Counted from the first letter of the stretch, positions 26,373 to 36,397 are shown. The stretch is 54,244 nucleotides of DNA from Chengkuizengella marina (GCF_009910845.1 NZ_SIJB01000047.1:1-54244); one strand, 5' to 3'. Numbers and translations are program-made. The notes: generated by a model not told the origin, from the sequence alone.

Positions 26373-26486
26373 AAAAAAACCTGACTACTTAAATGGATAC
26401 AATTACACTAAAAAGTATCCATTCGTAGTCAGGAATTCATGGTTCCTTGTAGAAACCCTTGCGCCATATTCACAAGGATATACGAA
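26373..26486 (-). promoter_or_regulatory. Guanine-class purine riboswitch with overlapping terminator
   Basis: Read leftward, P1 pairs TTCGTA with TACGAA, and P2 pairs CCTTG with CAAGG around a loop with AATATGG. J2/3 is TTTCTAC, P3 pairs AGGAA with TTCCT around CCATGAA, and J3/1 is GACTACG, giving C at the specificity position (C74), the guanine type. The loops can make the usual GG/CC kissing pairs. Downstream, CCTGACTAC (26433-26425) and AATGGATAC pair with GTATCCATT and GTAGTCAGG (26388-26380) before seven T. This terminator shares the 3' strand of P1 and J3/1. Confidence 0.93.
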
Positions 26487-26592
26487 CATTATTATTGAAT
26501 AATTCATATTTTCAATTATATATCTAATAATAAATGAATGTTTTTTGTCCTGTCAATATAAATGTTCGTGTTTAAATAAAATTCTTAAAAAA

Positions 26593-26620
26593 AACAACCC
26601 AAAAATTTTTGGGTTGTTTC
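26593..26620 (-). terminator. Bidirectional intrinsic terminator after hfq
   Basis: AACAACCCAAAAA and TTTTTGGGTTGTT form a continuous inverted repeat, with a T/A-run on the outer side for leftward reading. It lies about 30 bases past the hfq stop. Confidence 0.8.
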
Positions 26621-26651
26621 AGAGCATGGTTATGTAAAACGTTTTCCAAAT

Positions 26652-26891
26652 TTAAACTTCACTTTGATTATCTGACATCAAAGATACATTTTTTTGAGGT
26701 GTAAAAGTGGAAATCGCATGTTTATAAACCATTTGTTGTCGCCCTTCACTTTCAATAACAATCGTAAAATTATCGAAAGCTTTAATGAGACCTCGAAGTT
26801 GAAAACCATTTGTTAGATACACTGTTACAGAAATACTTTCTTTTCGAAGTTGATTTAAAAATGTGTCTTGAATATTAATGGATTTATTCAT
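26652..26891 (-). CDS. hfq: RNA chaperone Hfq
   Basis: The 79-residue protein has both Sm motifs: [39 protein letters not shown] and the proximal-face YKHAISTF. The start is ATG 26891 behind GGGAGGG; reading further upstream adds residues unlike Hfq. It follows miaA by 79 bases, the widespread miaA-hfq arrangement. The short acidic C-terminal tail (MSDNQSEV) is typical of Gram-positive Hfq. Confidence 0.96.
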   Translation of the reverse strand: MNKSINIQDTFLNQLRKESISVTVYLTNGFQLRGLIKAFDNFTIVIESEGRQQMVYKHAISTFTPQKNVSLMSDNQSEV

Positions 26892-26970
26892 CAATGGAAC
26901 CCTCCCTATTAAATTCATTTCTTCATACATAATTAAATATGTTGGGGTATTTAAAAAGTATATTCAGAAT

Positions 26971-27921
26971 TTACTGTAATCTTTCCTCTATTATATCATG
27001 AATTTGTTTCAAATGAGCATCATAATTTTCATAATTAGTTACATCAATCCAATTAATAGCATCCATGTGCCTAAACCAAGATAACTGTCTTTTTGCAAAT
27101 CTTCTCGTATTTCTTTTCAATAAATATATTGCACGATCTAGGCTGATGTCCCCCTCTAAATATGATATGATTTCTTTATATCCTAACCCCTGCATAGAAA
27201 CCATTCCCTTTTTATAACCAAGGTCTAAGCAATTCTTTACTTCGTCAATCAAACCCAGCTCTATCATTTGATCAATTCTTTGCTCAATTCGATTGTAAAG
27301 GATTGATCTATCCATCATTAGTCCTATAATACAAAGCTGATAAGGTGATTGTTTTGATTGATTTCTGTTGTTTTCAGAAAATGGCTTACCTGTAATGTGG
27401 TAAACTTCCAGTGCTCTGATCACTCTCCGTACATTGTTGAAATGAATATTCTTTGCCCCTTCGGGATCTACTTCTTTTAATTTCTGATATAATTCCTTCT
27501 TTCCGTGTTCATCTGCAAATTTCATTTGTTCTGCTCTAAATATCTCGTCTGACCCGGCAGTACTAAATGAAAAATTATAACACAGAGATTCAATATATAA
27601 ACCTGTCCCCCCAACGATAAAAGGGATATGTCCGCGTGCTGTAATTTCATGAATAGCTTTTTTAGCATTGTTTTGAAAGTCCGATACTGAGAAAGGGTAA
27701 TCAGGATCATGAATATCAATGAGATGATGAGGAACCCTATTTCTTTCTTCTACGGAGGCTTTTGCAGTACCAATATCCAAACCTCGATAAACCTGCATGG
27801 AATCCCCAGAAATGATTTCACAGTGAAATTGTTTACTAATGTCTAAACTCATTTTCGTTTTACCTACAGCAGTTGGTCCTATTAATACTAAAAGTTTTGG
27901 TTTTTCCGTAGCTTTATTCAA
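26971..27921 (-). CDS. miaA: tRNA dimethylallyltransferase MiaA
   Basis: MiaA adds dimethylallyl to A37 of tRNAs reading UNN codons. The P-loop GPTAVGKT, the catalytic region ISGDSMQVYRGLDIGTAKAS, GGTGLYIESL and the C-terminal QLSWFRHMDAINWID are all present in 316 residues. The start is TTG 27921, overlapping the upstream stop (TTGA), with GGAGTG eight bases ahead, so it is coupled to the methyltransferase gene. Confidence 0.96.
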   Translation of the reverse strand: MNKATEKPKLLVLIGPTAVGKTKMSLDISKQFHCEIISGDSMQVYRGLDIGTAKASVEERNRVPHHLIDIHDPDYPFSVSDFQNNAKKAIHEITARGHIPFIVGGTGLYIESLCYNFSFSTAGSDEIFRAEQMKFADEHGKKELYQKLKEVDPEGAKNIHFNNVRRVIRALEVYHITGKPFSENNRNQSKQSPYQLCIIGLMMDRSILYNRIEQRIDQMIELGLIDEVKNCLDLGYKKGMVSMQGLGYKEIISYLEGDISLDRAIYLLKRNTRRFAKRQLSWFRHMDAINWIDVTNYENYDAHLKQIHDIIEERLQ

Positions 27922-28709
27922 ATTCTAATCACTCCGTAAGCTATTTGTGAATATGACGTATGTATTGTATTAAATCCAAGTCTTTCAAACTCTGGACTGT
28001 CTTTATTCTCCTTGATTACGATAGTTCTTCTTGCAACTCTTCTAGCTTCCTCGATTGATTTTAAACTGATTTGTGATGAATTCACAATACCTCTCATTGG
28101 TTTGAAGGAACTTGATTCTTGAATAGGAATTCTGAACATAGGGTCAAAGTATATAATGTCTATGCTATTATCTTCCAAATGAATCAATTCACTTTCATGA
28201 TCTGTATGTTTTACCTTAATGCGTCTCATGGCATCATTCACTGTTACAAGTTCTGATTCATAACTGTGCAGCCCTTCTCTAACTAAAGTGTAAAGGATTT
28301 TTTCGCTTTCTAATGAGATCACTTTTCCTGAAGAACCTGTAACATAAGAAAAAACAATAGAGTCAGAAGCAAGCCCAGCAGTACAATCTAATACAATGTC
28401 TCCTGGTTTAACACCAGAATATTTAATTAAAGGATCATGCTCTCCTTTGATTAATCGTTTTATACGAAAATATGAACTGCTAGGATGAAAAAATAAAGGT
28501 GAATCTGTGTTATTTTCTCCATAATATTTCAGTTCTATTTGTGAAACAATCAATAAAGGTTGATTGTTGTACATTTTTTTTATTTTTGTTATAGAGTTTT
28601 TCTTTCTTGGAACCCATGTTGCATTTAATTCCTTAGCAAAGACTCGAGATTTTTCAATGATATCTATGGAAGCATCATAAGATGTAGAAATAATCATTTC
28701 AACATTCAC
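27918..28709 (-). CDS. Class I SAM-dependent methyltransferase, RsmJ/YpiP-like
   Basis: Motif I appears as DIVLDCTAGLASDSIVFSYV and motif IV as DIIYFDPMFRIPIQ, the RsmJ-like pattern with FDPMF in place of DPPF. RsmJ methylates 16S rRNA; Firmicute homologues are less well characterised. It lies between mutL and miaA, overlapping both (GTGA with mutL, TTGA with miaA), so the three are translated as a unit. The start is GTG 28709. Confidence 0.85.
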   Translation of the reverse strand: MNVEMIISTSYDASIDIIEKSRVFAKELNATWVPRKKNSITKIKKMYNNQPLLIVSQIELKYYGENNTDSPLFFHPSSSYFRIKRLIKGEHDPLIKYSGVKPGDIVLDCTAGLASDSIVFSYVTGSSGKVISLESEKILYTLVREGLHSYESELVTVNDAMRRIKVKHTDHESELIHLEDNSIDIIYFDPMFRIPIQESSSFKPMRGIVNSSQISLKSIEEARRVARRTIVIKENKDSPEFERLGFNTIHTSYSQIAYGVIRI

Positions 28710-30631
28710 ATCACTCTTTTAAACATTTTTTCAAGTTCATACGTAGAAAAACTAATTACAATCGGTCTTCCATGAGGACATGTATAAGGGTTCTTACATC
28801 CGATTAATTTATCTAACAACGCCTCGATTTCAGCTGAGCTTAAGTATTGGTTTGCTTTTATAGAAGCTTTACAAGAACAAAGTATTGAGGATTTTTCTCT
28901 TAGCTTTGCAATATCAATGGACTTTTTCTCTGACAATAGCCACTCCGCCATCTCAGTAATAATCTCTTTCTCTTCACCCTTTGGAAACCAGTATGGATAT
29001 GAGCTTACACGAAAAGAGTTGCCTCCAAAGAACTCCAGTTGAACCCCAACCTGTTCAAAATAATGTAAACGATCCTTCAATATCTCCACTTCAGTGGGAG
29101 TGAATTCTATTGTGATAGGAAGCAGTAATTCTTGACTAACAGGTTCTGGATTACCAAATTTTTGGTAATAGTATTCGTAATTAATTCTTTCATGTGCTGC
29201 ATGTTGATCTATAAGATATAGACCTGTTTCATTTTGTGCTATAACATAAGTTCCGTGCATCTGACCAATAGGATGTAGTTTTGGAAATTCTGGTAAACCA
29301 TCGGTTACTTCCTCAATTGATTGATTTTGAGTGGAAATAAACTGATTGACTGCTTCCCTTGAAGTCTTGTTATTCGTTCTAGTATAACCTTTATCATCAT
29401 TTGTATTGTATTTCGATCGGTCGTATTGATTATTTGATCGGCTATATTGATTATGAAGATCATGATCCTTTGATTTTTGTTCATTACAGTCAGAATCTAT
29501 TAATAAGCTCTCTTTTGTATTTATTACCTTTGATTCTTTCATTGTTGAGTTATCATTAGCTTGCTGATTTGAATATAGGTTTAATTTTTCTTGAATGACT
29601 ACTGTTTTTTCCTTTTTTGGTTCCTTTGCGGCTGGAATTAATATTTGCTGTTGAAGTAGTTTTCTAAGTTCCTGTTCTACAAACATCATTAACTCTTTTT
29701 CTTTGCTAAATCGAACCTCCAGTTTTGCTGGGTGTACATTAACATCCAATAGTGTTGGATTCATCTGAATATGAAGAACACATATCGGAAATCTATGAAT
29801 GGGTAACAGCGTGTGATAAGCATTTAAAATCGCTTTATTCAAAAAAGGGTTACGAATATATCTTCCATTTACGATTAAAGATATTGCGGAACGATTTGAA
29901 CGTGTCATTTCAGGTTTAGCAATATATCCACGTAAGGAATAATCGAGATTGCTACAATCCACTTGAACCATTGATTTAGCAATCGTTCTTCCATAAATAG
30001 CAGCAATCACTTGCAATAAATCTCCATTACCTAATGTTTGCAATAACATTTTTCCATTATGTGTTAAAGTGAATCGAATCTTAGGATATGCTAACGCTAA
30101 TCGATAAATATAATCTGAGATATGACTTAATTCAGTTTGAATCGTTTTTACATATTTTAATCTGGCAGGTGTATTATAAAATAATTCCTTTACTGTAATA
30201 TCCGTGCCTTTTGAAGCTCTTACTTCCCCTATTGTTTTTAATATTCCGCCTTCATTCACAATTTGATAACCTAATCCAGTATTTTGAGTTGAGGTAATAC
30301 ACGACATTTTAGAAACAGCGGCTATACTAGGAAGTGCCTCTCCTCTAAATCCAAGACTGTGAATTTGAAACAAGTCTTTACTAGTTAATATTTTACTAGT
30401 TGCATGCGGTAAGAATGCTAATTCACAATCCTCCTTATCAATACCAGAACCATTATCGATCACCCTGATACTTTGAAGACCACCTTCTTCAATAGAAATA
30501 TCAATTTTTGAACTACCAGCATCTATTGAATTTTCTACCAATTCTTTTACTACTGAAGAAGGTCTTTCCACAACTTCACCTGCTGCGATTTGATTTGCTA
30601 TTTGCTCCTCTAAAATGTGAATTTTCCCCAT
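28706..30631 (-). CDS. mutL: DNA mismatch repair endonuclease MutL
   Basis: The GHKL ATPase shows ENSIDAGSSKIDI, DNGSGIDKED, THATSK-like PHATSKI and GFRGEALPSIAAVS. A variable Asn/Lys-rich linker (about residues 335-430) leads to the C-terminal domain. There the endonuclease motif DQHAAHERINYEYY, the CKASIKANQ segment and CPHGRPIVI are present, so this is a nicking-type MutL. AAGGAG precedes ATG 30631. Confidence 0.96.
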   Translation of the reverse strand: MGKIHILEEQIANQIAAGEVVERPSSVVKELVENSIDAGSSKIDISIEEGGLQSIRVIDNGSGIDKEDCELAFLPHATSKILTSKDLFQIHSLGFRGEALPSIAAVSKMSCITSTQNTGLGYQIVNEGGILKTIGEVRASKGTDITVKELFYNTPARLKYVKTIQTELSHISDYIYRLALAYPKIRFTLTHNGKMLLQTLGNGDLLQVIAAIYGRTIAKSMVQVDCSNLDYSLRGYIAKPEMTRSNRSAISLIVNGRYIRNPFLNKAILNAYHTLLPIHRFPICVLHIQMNPTLLDVNVHPAKLEVRFSKEKELMMFVEQELRKLLQQQILIPAAKEPKKEKTVVIQEKLNLYSNQQANDNSTMKESKVINTKESLLIDSDCNEQKSKDHDLHNQYSRSNNQYDRSKYNTNDDKGYTRTNNKTSREAVNQFISTQNQSIEEVTDGLPEFPKLHPIGQMHGTYVIAQNETGLYLIDQHAAHERINYEYYYQKFGNPEPVSQELLLPITIEFTPTEVEILKDRLHYFEQVGVQLEFFGGNSFRVSSYPYWFPKGEEKEIITEMAEWLLSEKKSIDIAKLREKSSILCSCKASIKANQYLSSAEIEALLDKLIGCKNPYTCPHGRPIVISFSTYELEKMFKRVM

Positions 30632-30641
30632 AAAAAACTCC

Positions 30642-32075
30642 TTAATCTACATCTAATGTGATAATATCTTCATTAACTCCCCAATTAAAATCAGGGAATT
30701 GTTTCTCAAATTCACTTAAATCAATATAAGTTGTTCCATTAACATTCATTAACCCTTCACTCACTATTGGAAAAGTGGCTGAAGTTTCTTCTGTAGTGAT
30801 TTCAACTGCTTTTAGTTCCGGGTTCCATGTGATTTTTCCTTGAATAATAGCAGATAAAATTCTTGAGGGAACATACTTGTTTTTATCTTCTTCAATGACA
30901 TCAATTACTGTTTTAAATTCTACTCCATTAAGTTCCCAACTTTCATCCTCTATGGCTATTTCTATTTGTTCTGCTCCAGCTTCATATAATCCTCTTATAA
31001 GTTGTGCTGCACCATTCTCAACTTCAATATCGGGTGTTATTCCAACCTGGTTCACTTTATTTTGATTAGGTGTTAAATATTCATATGTTGTTACTTTTAA
31101 TACTCCACCATCTGATAAAGGAAGAAGATTCTGCACGCTCCCTTTTCCAAACGTCTGCTCTCCTAATATAGTTGCAATTTCATAATCTTGTAAAGCTCCA
31201 GATAATACTTCAGAAGCACTTGCACTGTTTCCATTAACCAGAACAACGACTGGAATGGAAAGAGAGTTACCATCTTCAATTTCAATCGCCTCCGTGTCTC
31301 CATCCTGATCACGTGTATACATTAATACTCCATCTTCTATGAATTGCTCTGCAATTTCCAATGCTGCATGTAAATAGCCCCCAGGGTTATTTCGAAGATC
31401 AACTACTAATCCATTCAAATCTTCATTTTCCTGAAGTGCTTCAAGTTCTTCTACAAATAATTCTCCTGCTTTATCAGTAAAACTTGTCAATTGTATATAT
31501 CCAACAGACCCATCAAAAGATTCTGATGTGATAACAGGTAATTGAATTTGTTTACGAGTAAGTTCGAATCCAATCATTTCTTGGCCTCGTTTTACCGTAA
31601 TGTTAACGGTCGTGTCTTCCGGTCCTTTTACCTTGCTTACCAATTCACTCATCTCAATACCAATCATGGATTCTCCATTAACTTCTGTAAAATAATCCCC
31701 TGCCTTCAAACCTGCCGCTTCCGCAGGGGAACCTGGAAATACGATATCAATAAAAATTCCTGTTTCATCCTCGTTTAGTTGAACGCCTATTCCAACATAA
31801 TTTTGTTGTAAACTGCTTTCATAAGCATCCCACTCTTCTTCTGTAAAATATTCAGTATATGGATCATTCAACACTTTCAACATTGCATCTGCTGCAGCTT
31901 CTGATAATTCACTTTCACTTACTCCACTTACATGATAATCGCTAAGTTTTTCAAATATTTCAGCCATCTGTTCAAAACTAAATTCATTTTCTTCTGCAAA
32001 AACAGCAGTTGGTACAAGTAAAGCAATTATAATAATTAAAGCTGTGATCATGCGTAACTTATCTATTAATCTCAT
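30642..32075 (-). CDS. Exported S41 C-terminal processing peptidase with stalk-like domain
   Basis: A signal peptide (to VFAEEN near residue 28) is followed by a helical region, a PDZ domain (residues 85-165) and an S41 domain with catalytic Ser in NGNSASASEV and Lys in FGKGSVQ. The C-terminal 80 residues resemble a copper amine oxidase N-like stalk domain (NGTTYIDLSEFEKQF). It is CtpB-like; in sporulation CtpB cleaves SpoIVFA, but the target here is unknown. ATG 32075 is preferred, after AAAAGGTG. It lies between mutS and mutL. Confidence 0.9.
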   Translation of the reverse strand: MRLIDKLRMITALIIIIALLVPTAVFAEENEFSFEQMAEIFEKLSDYHVSGVSESELSEAAADAMLKVLNDPYTEYFTEEEWDAYESSLQQNYVGIGVQLNEDETGIFIDIVFPGSPAEAAGLKAGDYFTEVNGESMIGIEMSELVSKVKGPEDTTVNITVKRGQEMIGFELTRKQIQLPVITSESFDGSVGYIQLTSFTDKAGELFVEELEALQENEDLNGLVVDLRNNPGGYLHAALEIAEQFIEDGVLMYTRDQDGDTEAIEIEDGNSLSIPVVVLVNGNSASASEVLSGALQDYEIATILGEQTFGKGSVQNLLPLSDGGVLKVTTYEYLTPNQNKVNQVGITPDIEVENGAAQLIRGLYEAGAEQIEIAIEDESWELNGVEFKTVIDVIEEDKNKYVPSRILSAIIQGKITWNPELKAVEITTEETSATFPIVSEGLMNVNGTTYIDLSEFEKQFPDFNWGVNEDIITLDVD

Positions 32076-32180
32076 TGTTTTATCACCTTTTCCCATAATT
32101 TTAACGATTAGTTGTTTGCCCTTATGAGTAACTTTTGCTATTTATGCAGGTAGAGTGACTAAGAGCAAACTCAAATTGTA

Positions 32181-34847
32181 TTAAAGTTTAGATTTTAAAT
32201 CTGATAAAATTTGAATAGCTTGTAACGGTGTAATATTTAATAAATCTAAAGACTGAAGTTCTTTTTCAACTATGTTCGCTTTATTTTGCTTCAGGTTGTT
32301 ATTTACATCCGTATTATGATCCTCTAATTCTTCAAATAAGCTCAACTGAATGGTATCAACTTTGTTAAGCATGACATCTTGTTCCATATTAGATTGCTCA
32401 GTAACAGCAATCTCACGCTTTACATCACCAGTCAAACCTTTTAAGTCCTGGTTCACTGAACGAGATTCAAAAGTGTTTAACAACAAATAAGACCTCTCAA
32501 TAATGGAGTTAGGAATTCCAGCAATTTGAGCACAATAGATCCCATAACTTGTACTTGCTGCACCTTTAATTAGTTTGCGTAAGAATGTAACTTCATCTCC
32601 ACTCTCCTTGACTGACATACTGTAATTTTTTAAGTATGGCAACTGCTTTTCTAGATGTGCCAGTTCATGAAAATGAGTCGAAACTAACGTTTTACACCCT
32701 ATTTCATGATGAAGGAATTCTATAACAGCTTGAGCGATGGACATACCTTCACTTGTTGAAGTTCCTCTCCCTAATTCATCAATGATGACAAGACTTTGCT
32801 CAGTAGCCTTCTCAGTCATCACTTGGATATCTTTCATTTCCACCATAAACGTACTTTGACCACTTACTAAATCGTCAGCTGCTCCAATTCTGGTGAATAT
32901 ACGATCAATGATTGGTATCTTAGCTTCAGTTGCAGGAACAAAACATCCAATTTGAGCCATGATGCAAATAAGAGAAACTTGTCTCATATAAGTACTTTTA
33001 CCAGCCATATTCGGTCCAGTAATAAGCAAGATGTTTTGATCCCCTGATTCAAATAACGAATCATTAGCTATAAATCTCTGATCTTTAGATATAGATTCAA
33101 CAACAGGATGTCTTCCTTCTTTAATGTTCAAGTCATAATCTTTTGTTATCACAGGTTTACAATACTCATATTCAGCACTTACTTTTGCCAGAGATTGAAA
33201 AACATCAAGAGTAGAAATGATACCTGCAAGTTTTTGTAATCTTGGTATTTGGAATTTAAGTTCATTTCGTAATTCATTAAACAACTCATACTCAATTCCA
33301 ACCATTTTTTCTTCTGCTTCTAGTATTAATGCTTCTTTTTCTTTTAATTCAGGCGTAATAAATCTCTCAGCATTCGTTAACGTTTGTTTCCTTTCATATC
33401 TTCCCTCTGGAATAAGATTAATATTTGCTTTCGTGATTTCTATAAAATATCCGAATACTTTGTTGTAACCAATTTTCAGCTTTTTAATACCTGTAACTTC
33501 TCTTTCTCTTTGTTCAAGTTCTGCCAGCCATTGTTTCCCATTGACACTAGCTTCACGAAGTTGATCTAGATAATCATGATATCCTTCCTTAATCATTGCT
33601 CCTTCTTTTACAGATATTGGAGGTTCGTCAATAATTGCCTCATCGATACGATCCTTTAAATCAGAACACTGATCCAAAGAATGAACAATTCCTGAAAGAT
33701 TATCTGACCCAGAATCATTACAAATCTCTATTAATGCGGGAACTTGCTCCAGGGATTTTTTTAATGCTACAAGATCCCTGGCATTTGCATTGCCATAAGA
33801 AATACGTCCAACTAACCGTTCTAAATCATACACATTTTTTAGCTTTTCCCTCAAATCTTCTCTTACGATATATTGCTGAACTAATGTATCTGTCACTTCT
33901 AATCTTTCGTTGATGGACGTTTGATTCATTAAAGGTTTGTCCACCCATCTCTTCAATAAACGTGCTCCCATTGAAGTTACTGTTTTATCCAACAACCACA
34001 ACAATGAGCCTTTTTTTGACTGGTCTCTGATTGTTTCTACAAGTTCTAAATTTCTTCTTGTAAATGGATCAAGTGTCATAAATTGATTACGCTCATAAGA
34101 GTGAATATTTGTAATGTGTGATAAAGCTCTTTTCTGTGTTTCTTTTAAGTATGACATTAATAAAGATATACAATGTTGTGAAGATAAGCTTAGTGACTGC
34201 CATAGCTCTGTAGTAAATTGCTCCTTAACTAAATGTTCATCTTTATCATCCCATTCAGTCATTAAAATAGTGCTTGAGATCTGATCGATTCTTTCATGTA
34301 TATAAGGGGATAATGACGCTTCTGATACAATTTCTACTGGAGAATAGGTTCCGATTTCATCTAAGATAAAATCTAATGAATTTTGTCCAGAAGTTTCATA
34401 TAATTCTCCCGTTGTTAAATCACATGCCGCTAAGTTATATGTATCGTTGAAGTGAGAAATACACAGGATAAAATTATTGTGATTTTTCCCTATCATTTTT
34501 CCTTCCATTACGGTTCCAGGGGTAATGACTCTTACGATTTCTCTCTTTACAACCCCTTTTGCTTCCGCAGGGTTTTCCACTTGTTCACAAATAGCAACCT
34601 TATAACCTTTTTGAATGAGTTTAAAGATATATTGTTCTGCAGAATGATAAGGCACACCACACATCGGTATTTTCTCTTCTGCTCCACCTTCTCGACCTGT
34701 AAGTGTGATTTCTAATTCTTGTGCAGCAAGTTTAGCATCCTCAAAAAACATCTCATAAAAATCACCTAATCGAAAAAATAAAAAAGCATCCTTCGCCTTT
34801 TCTTTAATTTCAAGATACTGTTCTATCATCGGAGTATATTTAGCCAT
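32181..34847 (-). CDS. mutS: DNA mismatch recognition protein MutS
   Basis: The mismatch-reading Phe-x-Glu is present in RLGDFYEMFFEDA, the ATPase Walker A in ITGPNMAGKSTYMRQ, Walker B in LVIIDELGRGTST and the helix-turn-helix in AGIPNSIIER. The protein is about 888 residues, a normal MutS1 length, with a C-terminal segment ending in LLNITPLQAIQILSDLKSKL. The start is probably ATG 34847; TTG 34859 is in frame. Confidence 0.96.
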   Translation of the reverse strand: MAKYTPMIEQYLEIKEKAKDAFLFFRLGDFYEMFFEDAKLAAQELEITLTGREGGAEEKIPMCGVPYHSAEQYIFKLIQKGYKVAICEQVENPAEAKGVVKREIVRVITPGTVMEGKMIGKNHNNFILCISHFNDTYNLAACDLTTGELYETSGQNSLDFILDEIGTYSPVEIVSEASLSPYIHERIDQISSTILMTEWDDKDEHLVKEQFTTELWQSLSLSSQHCISLLMSYLKETQKRALSHITNIHSYERNQFMTLDPFTRRNLELVETIRDQSKKGSLLWLLDKTVTSMGARLLKRWVDKPLMNQTSINERLEVTDTLVQQYIVREDLREKLKNVYDLERLVGRISYGNANARDLVALKKSLEQVPALIEICNDSGSDNLSGIVHSLDQCSDLKDRIDEAIIDEPPISVKEGAMIKEGYHDYLDQLREASVNGKQWLAELEQREREVTGIKKLKIGYNKVFGYFIEITKANINLIPEGRYERKQTLTNAERFITPELKEKEALILEAEEKMVGIEYELFNELRNELKFQIPRLQKLAGIISTLDVFQSLAKVSAEYEYCKPVITKDYDLNIKEGRHPVVESISKDQRFIANDSLFESGDQNILLITGPNMAGKSTYMRQVSLICIMAQIGCFVPATEAKIPIIDRIFTRIGAADDLVSGQSTFMVEMKDIQVMTEKATEQSLVIIDELGRGTSTSEGMSIAQAVIEFLHHEIGCKTLVSTHFHELAHLEKQLPYLKNYSMSVKESGDEVTFLRKLIKGAASTSYGIYCAQIAGIPNSIIERSYLLLNTFESRSVNQDLKGLTGDVKREIAVTEQSNMEQDVMLNKVDTIQLSLFEELEDHNTDVNNNLKQNKANIVEKELQSLDLLNITPLQAIQILSDLKSKL

Positions 34848-34873
34848 ACCAAACCCCAATCTTTTTTTTGTTT

Positions 34874-34882
34874 ATTATAGCA
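34874..34882 (-). promoter_or_regulatory. Extended -10 promoter for the mutS cluster
   Basis: Read leftward, TGCTATAAT is an ideal extended -10 element (TG-N-TATAAT) about 27 bases before the mutS start. No clear -35 is visible. It would drive mutS and possibly the genes through hfq. Confidence 0.5.
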
Positions 34883-34929
34883 TGATTTAATACTTCATAT
34901 ATAGTAATCTTGGTTCATAAAAGAAAAAC

Positions 34930-36324
34930 CTACTTATAAGGTAGGGTATCAAAGGGAGGAACTCTCCAGCTTGTTCTAATATCTAACTGTTCATCCCAAG
35001 ATCTTTTTTCAAATAATTGTTTTTTAAATGATTGCAAATCTTTACTATAAGAAGCGTATGAATCAAGTCCTTCTAGCTCACTCCAAATCTTTTCCACATA
35101 GGGATACAGTTCCTCTTTATTTCCATTATAAAAATGGACTTGTATTGTTTCATCATTTAATGGTCTGCTTTTTAAGTCCCAATAATGATTTGCGATTAAG
35201 CGAGTTAAAGTTAATACCCCCTTTGTAATCTTTGGTGAAACAATCCAGCTAGGTAAACTTCTATACTCAAATCCACCATGTGTTTGTGTACGAAAATCAC
35301 CTAAAAAACCATATTTGGGTCTCCTTAACAAAGAAGTTCGATCTTCAAGCAGCATGATTGGCAGAGTTAAATAATTATCTAATGCTCGCAGCAAAAAAGA
35401 GTTTAACCAAATTTGACTCATATGTATATGTCCACCTAAAGGAAGTCCTTTTACAGGCATTCCTCCAGCTAACCATTCTATTGAAGGGTCATTAATTTGT
35501 TCTTGAGCAAAGTGCATAAGCTTAAAAATGTTGATTGTTAATTGCTTTGGTATTTTACTAGGGTTAGGTCTTAGTTCTGCAATGGGGAAAATCCACTTAT
35601 TTCCATTTACTACTGAATCACAGCCCACTTTTCCTCTTCGATTAAAAAAATTAGAAGCAAAGGTGATTTTCCCCTTGTCATTACGTAATAAAAATTCAAC
35701 ATCTAAGCCAAGTAAAGCTTCATTTGTTCTTTTTCTCTCCTCAATGAGTTCCCCATGATATAAACATATTGCTTTAGAAAAAAGTTCTCTCATGTTGTGA
35801 TCCAATTTTGGTGTGGGAATCACATCTAACACAGTGCATTTTCTAGCTGATATCAATCCAACCTTAACTACACCATAATCCAGACCTAATGCATAAATTG
35901 CTCTGATTGCATACCGACTTATTAATCTATGTTGTCTATTCCTTAAATCAAAATTCACTTCACTCTGTGGATAAAGTATATTCTCTGTATGAAGAGAGCA
36001 TCTATACAGAGCTAATACTCTTAAATGAAATACAGGAACTAAGAATACTTGTAAGTAGATGTTTTGGCTAGACGGAGTTTGAACATGAATACCTTGATGA
36101 TTAAGGCTTTTAATCATAAATTCTTTATCCGCAGCTTTCTCAGTAAAATGGGCAGAATTTAATACTTTATACTCAGCTGAAACCCGCGTTTCATTATCCC
36201 ATTGAATAATCACAGTATCTTTCGATAAAGATTTAGGTAGATGGGTACCGTGACGAATTAAGGAATTAGTCCAGAGACATTTTAATGCTGGATCATTTCC
36301 ATGTAACAAAAACAATGGATTCAT
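34930..36324 (-). CDS. Putative amidoligase-domain protein (phiEco32-like COOH-NH2 ligase type 2)
   Basis: Residues about 205-440 match the phiEco32-like COOH-NH2 ligase family: GLDVEFLLRNDKGKI, GCDSV, AELRPNPSKIPKQL, GGHIHMSQIWLN and THGGFEYRSLPSWI. The first 190 residues resemble an ATP-grasp remnant of the YheC/YheD kind (IYLQVFLVPVFHLRVLALYR, DYGVVKVGLISARKCTVLDV). Such ligases form amide bonds between peptides or amino acids. It is upstream of mutS and downstream of cotE, both leftward, hinting at a spore-coat role. AGGTG precedes ATG 36324. Confidence 0.82.
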   Translation of the reverse strand: MNPLFLLHGNDPALKCLWTNSLIRHGTHLPKSLSKDTVIIQWDNETRVSAEYKVLNSAHFTEKAADKEFMIKSLNHQGIHVQTPSSQNIYLQVFLVPVFHLRVLALYRCSLHTENILYPQSEVNFDLRNRQHRLISRYAIRAIYALGLDYGVVKVGLISARKCTVLDVIPTPKLDHNMRELFSKAICLYHGELIEERKRTNEALLGLDVEFLLRNDKGKITFASNFFNRRGKVGCDSVVNGNKWIFPIAELRPNPSKIPKQLTINIFKLMHFAQEQINDPSIEWLAGGMPVKGLPLGGHIHMSQIWLNSFLLRALDNYLTLPIMLLEDRTSLLRRPKYGFLGDFRTQTHGGFEYRSLPSWIVSPKITKGVLTLTRLIANHYWDLKSRPLNDETIQVHFYNGNKEELYPYVEKIWSELEGLDSYASYSKDLQSFKKQLFEKRSWDEQLDIRTSWRVPPFDTLPYK

Positions 36325-36373
36325 GTTTTATCACCTGTTTTTTCGCCCATTATAAAAATTATTAATTTTTAAA

Positions 36374-36397
36374 GAGAAAAAAAGGGCTCACGCCCTC
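36374..36397 (-). terminator. Intrinsic terminator of cotE
   Basis: Read leftward, GAGGGC-GTGA-GCCC is followed by TTTTTTT. It lies about 45 bases past the cotE stop and separates cotE from the amidoligase gene. Confidence 0.8.

Noticed and set aside
26320..26502. Rightward 60-codon frame across the riboswitch
   Set aside because: The sequence is fully explained by the aptamer and terminator on the other strand.
26636..26650. cre-like GTAAAACGTTTTCC beside hfq
   Set aside because: It lies at the 3' end of hfq rather than in a promoter and mismatches the consensus start.
33635..33913. Rightward frame inside mutS
   Set aside because: It is a shadow of the mutS reading frame with no ribosome site.
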